From Campanula takesimana (Eukaryota; Streptophyta; Magnoliopsida; Asterales; Campanulaceae), in the NCBI GenBank assembly GCA_026119855.1, contig JAOWBW010000284.1, forward strand, positions 992,001 to 1,056,000: a stretch of 64,000 nt of DNA, in the 5' to 3' direction. Made by a program: the position numbers and the translations under genes. How positions within the stretch are numbered: position 1 is the first letter of the stretch; each line of letters begins with the position of its first letter. The notes beneath the pieces were generated by a model. The model was not told the origin of the DNA. It worked only from the letters and a program-made list of their open reading frames with translations, and made no database searches. Positions 33,443-43,924 of the stretch are shown here, piece by piece.

Positions 33443-36300
33443 TGTCGCGACCCCGGACCCCGCGGGCCCGAGACCGAGAGCTGGACGTCGACTTAAAACC
33501 AAAACGCTAAAATATAGAAGTTAAAAATTTCATTTTATACCCAAAAGATTTTAACACAAGGTTTTACAAATCCAAGTTTAAGTCAACGAAGTACATCTAA
33601 CATAAGCTCCACAGCTTATACCCAAAAGAATAAAATATATAATTCTTATTGACGTCAATAATGGTAAAACTATCCCCAAAGGATTATACATTTAAATAAT
33701 GTATACCGATCCAAAACAACCTGCCCCAAAATCTCAAACCTCTCGACGTCCTCCTCGATCAGCGAATCCTAATCCTTTTCCTCCTGAGGGGGGTTAAGGA
33801 AAAACAAAGATGGAAATAAACGGGGTGAGATAAAATCTCAGCAAGTTACTAATGCAACTACATGACATGCTAATATGCAATGACCGATAGCAATTAACAT
33901 AAGATAGATAGCAGCAGAATAATAAGTGACATGCTGACGAACAGTAACATCCAATAATCAATCATATAAATAAACATATAACAACAAATGAGAGGCTCCC
34001 TATCGCCAACCGTCCCATACCGGTTGGAAATAACGACCAGCTCAACATGCAACACATAAAGCTGAAATAAACACTCATAAGTGGATACATAGCCAAGGTT
34101 TCACCCAACTGAAAGAACCAAATAAAGGTCGCTGTGCAGCTTGAATAATCCACAAATCGTCATCTTCATAATAGCATGAAAGCTGAAGAGAAATCCCCGG
34201 TACCGGAACCAATAGCCAAATGAAGTGTCACAAGGGACGGGAGACATGCCACAAAGTCATGCTCCAAGTAAAGCTAAAATGCACACAAAGGAGCTAGCTC
34301 TTCTCACATCCAAGGCCAATCTGGAGGAGGGTAATAATTGGGCAAAACAATGGTCAACATCATAATGGACTTGGCTTGTGCCATCATAATATTTCGCATC
34401 GCCCGAAACACACACACAATGCCAGCTGGGCTTTCAAGTAAAGGCTAAGTAATAAAATACTAGCACAATAAACAACCATTGATTCCAAAGTAGGGAATCA
34501 TACCAATTAATCACCATAAAAGATGCAAACGGTTACTCAAGAAGAGTTCAACAACAATAGCACAAGGAGTTTCTCATAAAAGAGTCCAACAACATTGACC
34601 ATTAAAACATAATGATTCCAAGATAAGGCACGTACCAAATACATCCTAAATATGATACCCACAAGTTAATCATAAAGAGCACAACCCAAACGGTCGCTCA
34701 CAAATGGCACAATGACTATTACCAAAATGACCCTAAACATTTACTCATAAAGATATATTAGGACTATGAACTCAACCATCTCATCACACCTGGAATTCCA
34801 AAGTAGGAAATCAGAATGGATACACCTTAAGGTTAATCAAACCGTAAGTACCAAATTGCCAATTCACGCTTTACCTCCGTCCATAACGAACCAATTCTAA
34901 ACACCCCAAACGAATCCAAAAGGTTACCCTTATTAGAACATGATCACGACCGGACTAAACCCTACACTTTCGTGTTCCGAAACAAACCTCTAGGTACTAT
35001 AGGATATCACCTAAACCTAGACCAAGCCTTATTCTAAAATCAATCCGATCAGTAAAATAACTTTCAATTAAAGGGTCTCAAGGTATGAAGTCCTCACTTA
35101 TATCCCAAAATGATCATAACAACTCAATAAAGTCACTCAATTGGATTTACAAAACTTGATCACAATGGATCGATACAACTCCTCTTAACCTCAAACACCC
35201 AATAAAATCCCGAAGTATAAAACTTATAACTTAACTGAAAAACCTATACCATCTTGTAGTACTCGAATAGAGCTTCGAAACGATAGTTTACACGCCTAAA
35301 ACGGAGTCCGGATGAGAAAGTTATGGCCTCCGAAAGATCGAACGAAAAACGGACAAACTGGACAAAGAGGGGTGCGCGCGCCTCCAAAAAAAGTGATGCG
35401 CGCGCCTCCCTAGGTCAGAAGACTGCATTTTCGAAGCAGAAAAGGGTGCGCACGCCTCCCAAAACAAGGTGCGCGCGCCTCCTTGCCCGGAGGGACGAAA
35501 TCCGGCAAAAAACTGGGTTTCTACCATTTTTCTTACCCATTTCACATAACAATCCAAATCAAACATAATCAACCTTCCTCCAAGCATAAAGATGAACCCA
35601 AAACAACTTATAACTAGAATGGGGACTCAAATAATACCATTTATCAACCAAGATCAAGATTCAAACCCAACATTCCTAAAATCACCATTTTTGACCAAAA
35701 CTCAAAATAAATTCCAAATAAATTCCAAACTCAACCAAACTTCAAATATAACACATCAAGCATAATATAAACATGATATGAACACTTTAGCATAAAAATG
35801 GGGGAAAAGCAACTTACTCGGATTTTCTCAAAGGTGACGGAACTCGAAATTTCTTGGCTTCCTACGATCCTATCGACGATCTAAACATGATTCATGTTTT
35901 AAGAAATGAGAAATAAAGAGAGGAAGATGATGGAAATGTAGAGAGAAGTGAGAGAGAAACTTACCCATTTCTATGGAAGGAGAGAGAGAGAAATGAGCTG
36001 GGAATGAGGGAGAGGTGAGGGAGAAGAGAGGGTGTAGGGGGAATTATTTCCAAAAACTTACACTCAGGCCCCTCCTCTACACCATACACAAATACTTACA
36101 CCCCTTACTAACAATTAAGACCCCAAAACTCTACATTAGCACAAAAGACCATTTAAAATGCTAGACATAATTTATTATGACACATAAAGTGCACACATAA
36201 ATATTTAAATAAATAATAATTTAAATAAATAAATAAGCAAATAAATAAATAAAAATTATTTATTACTAATAAAATAGAGCCTAGTTTTCGGGTCGTGACA
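33443..36300 (-). mobile_element. Array LTR3 (full length, 2858 bp)
   Basis: It is a mosaic. Its left part carries the LTR2-type alleles GCTGTGCAGC and CAATAGCCAAATG; its right part carries the LTR4-type allele GATGATGGAAATG. Confidence 0.92.
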
Positions 36301-37586
36301 TTCACTCCCCCTTAAAGAAAATTCGATCCGAATTTTAAAGAGACTTACCCTAATTAAAAAGCCACGGATACGATAGTTCCACTATTTCTCAAATTCCTCA
36401 ATTATCCAATCTAACCCACTAAAAGGTAACCTTAAGTAATGCTTACGATAACACCACCTCTCGAACCGAATCATTCCATTATTATCTTCACGGTATTTCC
36501 TCTAACTCCCTTTTTAGTTAATAATCTGTGCTCATATACCTAAGGAAATCTACAAATCTCAAATCCTCAATAACTAACCCAAGTTAGTCTTTCACGCATA
36601 CATTTATTAACCTAATGATACTTAGGTTCAATAGTGCTACCGTCATAATAAACCAATTAGCTAGCAACGTTCCAACTGACCCAATACCAATTCATGATAT
36701 TCCTTAATTATGCCCAAGTATTGATAATCAACTTCCTTCACATACCCTTGATCCAATTCGGGAAACGCCACCAAGAAGGGATTTAGAACATAGAACCACT
36801 ATCTAACCAGAATTTCAAAATGCCTTTAACATAAATCGAGAAATTATTACTCTCCCAAAATGTACTTAGTCCTTTCTAACTTAACACGCTTACCACCATT
36901 AATGATCATAACTCCTACAACAAACTCATCATCCATAACAAATCGTACACCTCTACATACTAATCCATTCCGATGCATTCACGGGGATGTACTAAAAGTA
37001 AACAAAAATCTCCTATCCAGAAATCCTCAATTTGAATCCTCAACTCTTATAACCCAACCGATGCCATAAGGACATTGATCTAAATATTAGCACTACAACC
37101 TTGTACCATAACAACTCAATTTAACCCAAGCTTCTCCTCAAACACTGGGTACTATTCGGAAGAAAACGAAAATCTTACGAATGATATATACACCCAACAA
37201 ATTGACCGAAACTAAATACTCGGATTTCAATTAAGAAAAGATAGGTATAACTCTACCCAAAGGAACGGTCTCAAACAGTTTTAAGAAACTAGGAATGGAG
37301 AATATAACAATCCCCTACAACAATAGATTAAAGCAATAGTGACATCAAAATCTTGCAATAGCAACATGGCTAATTTAGCAGGTGAGACATAACCATACTT
37401 AAGCACATCATAAGCACATAAGACTTCATCAAATACCCTAAACTCCTCCATAGGAGTAGACACCTACAACACATAAGTCAAAGACTCAGAAGAAATAAAT
37501 GCAACTAATGCATAGAAACACATAAATGCGATGATCCTAAAATGCACGCGCTCGCTCTCACGACGCAAAATAATACCTCCTGAAAT

Positions 37587-38678
37587 TTATCCGTTACCTG
37601 GTGAGTGCTGATTGGTCGCAAATACTCTACCCGAAACCTTAGGGTTCCCCGAAGCATCTCTTTTCTGACCCGGTGAAGTACTGGTTCCTGTTCCTGATGA
37701 TTGAACCTTAAACCTCGGACACTCTTTTATGAAGTGACCCAGTTGACCACAATTGATACATTTTCCTTGTTTCTTCCAACACTTATCCTCCAAATGGCCT
37801 TCCCTCTGACAGTAAGTGCAAAGCCACCTACCTTGTTTCCCTTGTTTCCCCAGAGTAGTACCCGGATTCCCTAGCGCGGTTTGTCCCTTAAACTGAGATG
37901 GTGCTCCCAAATTACCTCGGTTATCTGAACGGTGATGTGGTTGAGATTTAGCATGGCTTACTTGTTTACCCGCATTTGCAACCTCGGTCTTCCTCTTATG
38001 CTCCCCAATATCTTGCTCGATCAAGTATGCCCGGTCTACCGCATCCTGAAATGTCACAATCCTCTGGGCTATAAGCTGAGTCCGAATAGAAGTCTTCAAA
38101 CCCCGGATGAATCTCATAGCTTTCTGCTCCTCGGTCCGCACAAGATAGTCACCACACCTGCCTAATTCTGTGAACTTAGTTAAGTACTGTGCTACTGACA
38201 TCACGCCTTGCTCCAAGCTGCGGAACTCGATCTCTTTCCGGTTTTGATTCACTAGAGAGATAAAATGATCCTTGAATTTCCTCACGAACCACTCCCAAGG
38301 ATATGGTATAAGAGTCGCATCCCAACTGGTCTTCAGTGCCTTCCACCAATGTTCCGCAGCACCAACTAACATATAAGCTGCAAACCGAACCCTATCCTTA
38401 TCAGTGCAACCAAAGACATCGTAGATCTTCTCCATCGATTCTATCCATAGCTCGGCATTCTTCACATCAGGCTCACCGTCGTACTCACTTGGTTTCAACT
38501 TTAAGAACTGCTCCAACCCATATCGCGGAGGTGCTACATGTTCCTCTCTCGGCCCTTGGTCATGAATTGCTTTCACGGCCGCTTCAAACCTGTCCTGAAA
38601 CATTGCACGGCTTTCTTCCCGTAGACCATTCTGATTCTGAGCCCCACTAGAACTTTCACCCGTTCTTCTTCTAGCCAT
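37587..38678 (-). CDS. Array unit 3 gag, intact
   Basis: This is a single frame from MARRRTGESSSG (an in-frame ATG 30 nt upstream is also possible) to HSPGNG, about 363 residues. It has a Gypsy-type capsid region (PSEYDGEPDVKNAELWIESM, YMLVGAAEHWWKAL, FKDHFI, VAQYLTKFTELGRCGDYLV) and a basic linker. Two CCHC zinc knuckles follow (CTYCQREGHLEDKC and CINCGQLGHFIKECP, about residues 303-332). It would encode the virus-like-particle protein that packages the element RNA. There is no protease or polymerase downstream, so enzymes must come in trans. Units 1 and 2 are broken copies of the same gene. Confidence 0.92.
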   Translation of the reverse strand: MARRRTGESSSGAQNQNGLREESRAMFQDRFEAAVKAIHDQGPREEHVAPPRYGLEQFLKLKPSEYDGEPDVKNAELWIESMEKIYDVFGCTDKDRVRFAAYMLVGAAEHWWKALKTSWDATLIPYPWEWFVRKFKDHFISLVNQNRKEIEFRSLEQGVMSVAQYLTKFTELGRCGDYLVRTEEQKAMRFIRGLKTSIRTQLIAQRIVTFQDAVDRAYLIEQDIGEHKRKTEVANAGKQVSHAKSQPHHRSDNRGNLGAPSQFKGQTALGNPGTTLGKQGKQGRWLCTYCQREGHLEDKCWKKQGKCINCGQLGHFIKECPRFKVQSSGTGTSTSPGQKRDASGNPKVSGRVFATNQHSPGNG

Positions 38679-38798
38679 CACAAACAAATACCTGGATAAA
38701 ATACTCATCGTTACTCACTCCGAACCCATCTACCCTCCTAGGTCATTCTAGTCCACCTATACTTATACATAGAGTTAAACCATAGCTCTGATACCAAC

Positions 38799-41658
38799 TG
38801 TCGCGACCCCGGACCCCGCGGGCCCGAGACCGAGAGCTGGACGTCGACTTAAAACCAAAACGCTAAAATATAGAAGTTAAAAATTTCATTTTATACCCAA
38901 AAGATTTTAACACAAGGTTTTACAAATCCAAGTTTAAGTCAACGAAGTACATCTAACATAAGCTCCACAGCTTATACCCAAAAGAATAAAATATATAATT
39001 CTTATTGACGTCAATAATGGTAAAACTATCCCCAAAGGATTATACATTTAAATAATGTATACCGATCCAAAACAACCTGCCCCAAAATCTCAAACCTCTC
39101 GACGTCCTCCTCGATCAGCGAATCCTAATCCTTTTCCTCCTGGGGGGGGGGTTAAGGAAAAACAAAGATGGAAATAAACGGGGTGAGATAAAATCTCAGC
39201 AAGTTACTAATGCAACTACATGACATGCTAATATGCAATGACCGATAGCAATTAACATAAGATAGATAGCAGCAGAATAATAAGTGACATGCTGACGAAC
39301 AGTAACATCCAATAATCAATCATATAAATAAACATATAACAACAAATGAGAGGCTCCCTATCGCCAACCGTCCCATACCGGTTGGAAATAACGACCAGCT
39401 CAACATGCAACACATAAAGCTGAAATAAACACTCATAAGTGGATACATAGCCAAGGTTTCACCCAACTGAAAGAACCAAATAAAGGTCGCTGCGCAGCTT
39501 GAATAATCCACAAATCGTCATCTTCATAATAGCATGAAAGCTGAAGAGAAATCCCCGGTACCGGAACCAATAACCAAATGAAGTGTCACAAGGGACGGGA
39601 GACATGCCACAAAGTCATGCTCCAAGTAAAGCTAAAATGCACACAAAGGAGCTAGCTCTTCTCACATCCAATGACAATCTGGAGGAGGGTAATAATTGGG
39701 CAAAACAATGGTCAACATCATAATGGACTTGGCTTGTGCCATCATAATATTTCGCATCGCCCGAAACACACACACAATGCCAGCTGGGCTTTCAAGTAAA
39801 GGCTAAGTAATAAAATACTAGCACAATAAACAACCATTGATTCCAAAGTAGGGAATCATACCAATTAATCACCATAAAAGATGCAAACGGTTACTCAAGA
39901 AGAGTTCAACAACAATAGCACAAGGAGTTTCTCATAAAAGAGTCCAACAACATTGACCATTAAAACATAATGATTCCAAGATAAGGCACGTACCAAATAC
40001 ATCCTAAATATGATACCCACAAGTTAATCATAAAGAGCACAACCCAAACGGTCGCTCACAAATGGCACAATGACTATTACCAAAATGACCCTAAACATTT
40101 ACTCATAAAGATATATTAGGACTATGAACTCAACCATCTCATCACACCTGGAATTCCAAAGTAGGAAATCAGAATGGATACACCTTAAGGTTAATCAAAC
40201 CGTAAGTACCAAATTGCCAATTCACGCTTTACCTCCGTCCATAACGAACCAATTCTAAACACCCCAAACGAATCCAAAAGGTTACCCTTATTAGAACATG
40301 ATCACGACCGGACTAAACCCTACACTTTCGTGTTCCGAAACAAACCTCTAGGTACTATAGGATATCACCTAAACCTAGACCAAGCCTTATTCTAAAATCA
40401 ATCCGATCAGTAAAATAACTTTCAATTAAAGGGTCTCAAGGTATGAAGTCCTCACTTATATCCCAAAATGATCATAACAACTCAATAAAGTCACTCAATT
40501 GGATTTACAAAACTTATTCACAATGGATCGATACAACTCCTCTTAACCTCAAACACCCAATAAAATCCCGAAGTATAAAACTTATAACTTAACTGAAAAA
40601 CCTATACCATCTTGTAGTACTCGAAGACAGATTCGAAACGATAGTTTACACGCCTAAAACGGAGTCCGGATGAGAAAGTTATGGCCTCCGGAAGATCGAA
40701 CGAAAAACGGACAAACTGGACAAAGAGGGGTTCGCGCGCCTCAAAAAAAAGTGATGCGCGCGCCTCCCTAAGTCAGAAGACTGCATTTTCGAAGCAGAAA
40801 AGGGTGCGCACGCCTCCCAAAACAAGGTGCGCGCGCCTCCTTGCCTGGAGGGACGAAATCCGGCCAAAAACTGGGTTTCTACCATTTTTCTTACCCATTT
40901 CACATAACAATCCAAATCAAACATAATCAACCTTCCTCCAAGCATAAAGATGAACCCAAAACAACTTATAACTAGAATGGGGACTCAAATAATACCATTT
41001 ATCAACCAAGATCAAGATTCAAACCCAACATTCCTAAAATCACCATTTTTGACAAAAACTCAAAATAAATTCCAAATAAATTTCAAACTCAACCAAACTT
41101 CAAATATAACACATCAAGCATAATATAAACATGATATGAACACTTTAGCATAAAAATGGGGGAAAAGCAACTTACTCGGATTTTCTCAAAGGTGACGGAA
41201 CTCGAAATTTCTTGGCTTCCTACGATCCTATCGACGATCTAAACATGATTCATGTTTTAAGAAATGAGAAATAAAAAGAGGAAGATGATGGAAATGTAGA
41301 GAGAAGTGAGAGAGAAACTTACCCATTTCTATGGAAGGAGAGAGAAAGAAATGAGCTGGGAATGAGGGAGAGATGAGGGAGAAGAGAGGGTGTAGGGGGA
41401 ATTATTTCCAAAAACTTACACTCAGGCCCCTCCTCTACACCATACACAAATACTTACACCCCCTACTAACAATTAAGACCCCAAAACTCTACACTAGCAC
41501 AAAAGACCAATTAAAATGCTAGACATAATTTATTATGACACATAAAGTGCACACATAAATATTTAAATAAATAATAATTTAAATAAATAAATAAGCAAAT
41601 AAATAAATAAAAATTATTTATTACTAATAAAATAGAGCCTAGTTTTCGGGTCGTGACA
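38799..41658 (-). mobile_element. Array LTR4 (full length, outer right)
   Basis: It shares GCTGCGCAGC and CAATAACCAAATG with the opposite outer LTR1. It has several private changes (for example in the third plus-strand quarter, TCGAAGACAGATTCG). It ends GGTCGTGACA, directly followed by Copia A gag sequence. Confidence 0.92.
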
Positions 41659-43887
41659 ACCATCCATTCTGAAACCGAAGGAAGAATGGAACGAAGAAGA
41701 AACTAGAAGAGTTGCAAATGATGGGAAAGCTAGAAACATTCTTCTTAGCACTCTAAGCACGGCCATGAAACAGCAAGTCATGCATTGTGCTACTGCAAAT
41801 GAATTATGGGATGCTATCGAAGAGCATATCGAAGGAGACACTGTTTGCAAAGAAAACAAGAAATACGAAGTACAAAAGAGATTCAATAATTTCTCTCAAC
41901 TCCCGGTGAAACCCTAAGACAGACTTATGAACGCTACTGTGAAATTATAAATCTATGTATTTCACCTGGCATGAAGTTTTCAAACAAAGATTTGAATGTA
42001 AATTTCCTCCAAGGTTTTGGCTCAAGATATCTTCATAAATCCAGCGCTCTTGAAGACACCGGAACTTTAGATGTATGGACTTTAAGGAACCTTTATGCAA
42101 ATCTTAAGGTTTATGAGCTCAAGCTCCAATGAATCAGTGAAACTGAAGGAAAATCTAAGTCCATTGCAATGGTGGCGTACAGAGAAGAAGCGCCTGCGCA
42201 AGTTTAAGTTCAAGTTCAAGTTCAAGTTCAAGTTGAGAAAAGTTCCGACCCCAAAATTTATACCTCTGAGCTATTAGATATGGATGACGAAGACTTCGCT
42301 TTATTTGTGAAGAAATTTCAGAAGTTCAGAAAGTTCTCAAAACCCAACTCCTCCAGCAAATTTCAAGGATCTACAAGCAGAGCTCCTCCAAAGTTCACTA
42401 GGAGCAGCGACTCAAAAAAGAAAGAAGATCTGGTATGTTTTAATTGCAGGAAACCAGGACACTTTGCCTCAAGCTACCCAATCCCCAAGTTTGAATACAT
42501 GCAGAAGAAGAGCAGCCATACTCCCAAATTCTCTCCCAGACCCAATCGTCACAAGGGAATGATTGCTGAAGAAGAATCACCAGCAAATGAGCATAACACC
42601 TGGATCGAAACAGACTCTGAAGAGAGCGATGAAGATACTGATGATGGGCTCGTGTGCTTGATGGCAAATGATGATGAAGTCGATACTTATGATTCCGATG
42701 ATGACTGCTCAAATGATATCCCTGACATGAATGTTTTGAATAAACCTATCAAGAAATCTATAGGTTTTCAAGATATGAAAAAAAAGAAAGGTCCAACCAT
42801 CAGCGAGCTTGTTGAACAAGGATTTATTACCCCAACTCAAAGCGGTGGTGGATTGTTATTTTCCAGATGTGACCTGAGCGCAAGAAGCAAGCTCAGAAAA
42901 GGTAACTACATCAGACCTCAAGTTGAACCAATCCCTGTAATCACTCATGATGAAGATATTGCCAAACAAGAAAAATTGTTCTTAGAAGCTGAAAAGGTAA
43001 TTAGTAAATTTGGCAAAATGAAGGAAGCTTTAGCACTATCATGTGAAGAGATTTCCCAGCTTAAGACCGAGAAATCTCTTCTAAAATCTGAACTCACCCT
43101 TCTTAAGGAGCAGATAAAGAGCATGACTCCTCTTACTGTTAAAAACACTTTTCTAACGGAACAGAACTCATTACTTAAAGTTCAAAACGATGAATTGGTT
43201 ACTCAAATTACTGATCTTCAAAAGATTACAAATGAGTGATCCAATTCTCGTGTCACTATGGAAAGTATCTTTGAGTCCCAAAAAGCCTGTGGTGATAAAA
43301 GTGGCTTGGGATTCTCATCAACTAGTGACAACTTTAAGTGTGAGGTTTGCGCTGAAAGAGATAGTGAATTTACAACTCAACAAACTCATGAAATTCCCAA
43401 GGAGAAACATTCTATTTCAATGGATAAAGGACAGGAAAAAGTCAAAAGACAAACATTCCATTATGTCTATCCAACGAAACAATTTGGGAAAGCTAAGGAG
43501 AAGGAAGTAGCTACAGATGAACCATCTCCTAGCAAAATCATTCTTGAAACAAAGCGCGCTCCTTCTACTAGTGCACATTATGCACCTAGGAGCCATGCGC
43601 CTCATCGCCATGCGCATCCTAGCCCTATGCGCCTTACTAGAAAAAGTGCTCCAAAATTTCAAAAGAAAGATTTTGTTAAGGCTGGATCATCTGACCCAAA
43701 GAAGAATTCTATCCCAAAGAAAAGTAATGAGTCTGTAAAAACTCATGTGATTGGTGGCTTTCATCATTGTTCAATTTGTAATTGTTTTGAACACAAGGCC
43801 GTGGAATGTCTTTTGAGATTCACTCCCAATGCCAAAGGACTTAAAAATCCTAAGGTCAAGCAAGAGTGGGTCGTCAAAAGTTGCTAA
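41659..43887 (+). pseudogene. Copia A gag, 3' part
   Basis: It continues the interrupted gag: KPKEEWNEEETRRVANDGKA, ATANELWDAIEEHIEGD, then a one-base shift before PGETLRQTYERY, and LQGFGSRYLHKSSAL. From 42280 a long frame holds a zinc knuckle CFNCRKPGHFASSYP whose last Cys is Tyr, an acidic stretch (TDSEESDEDTDDG) and a coiled-coil-like segment (KEALALSCEEISQLKTEKSL). It is split by one TGA (43237-43239) from an in-frame C-terminal part with HHCSICNCFEHKAVEC. The long gag with acidic and coiled regions fits the SIRE clade. An (AAGTTC)n-type stretch at 42203-42236 breaks the frame. Confidence 0.85.
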
Positions 43888-43924
43888 CTCTAGGACCCAA
43901 AAAGAGTAAAGGGGACCTGCTTAA

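Larger units (their letters stand above)
23056..41658 (-). mobile_element. Tandem array of three gag-only LTR retrotransposons (TR-GAG-like)
   Basis: The order is LTR1 (truncated), INT1, LTR2, INT2, LTR3, INT3, LTR4, with a period of about 5.35 kb. Each LTR reads TGTCACGACCCGAAAAC...GGGGTCGCGACA on the minus strand. Each internal part has a Met-tRNA primer site next to one LTR and a polypurine tract AAGGGGGAGTGAA next to the other. Each internal part is only about 2.49 kb and encodes one gag; I found no protease, RT, RNase H or integrase. This fits terminal-repeat retrotransposons with GAG (TR-GAG), presumed to be mobilised by a Gypsy partner. The array interrupts Copia A gag. LTR1 lacks about 315 bp at the insertion border. 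Confidence 0.9.

Noticed and set aside
23056..41658. Satellite DNA
   Set aside because: The period is large, but every unit has LTR ends, primer site, polypurine tract and gag, so it is a retrotransposon array.
42440..42712. Minus-strand His/Ser-rich frame inside Copia A gag
   Set aside because: It is the shadow of the plus-strand gag frame, which has a zinc knuckle.
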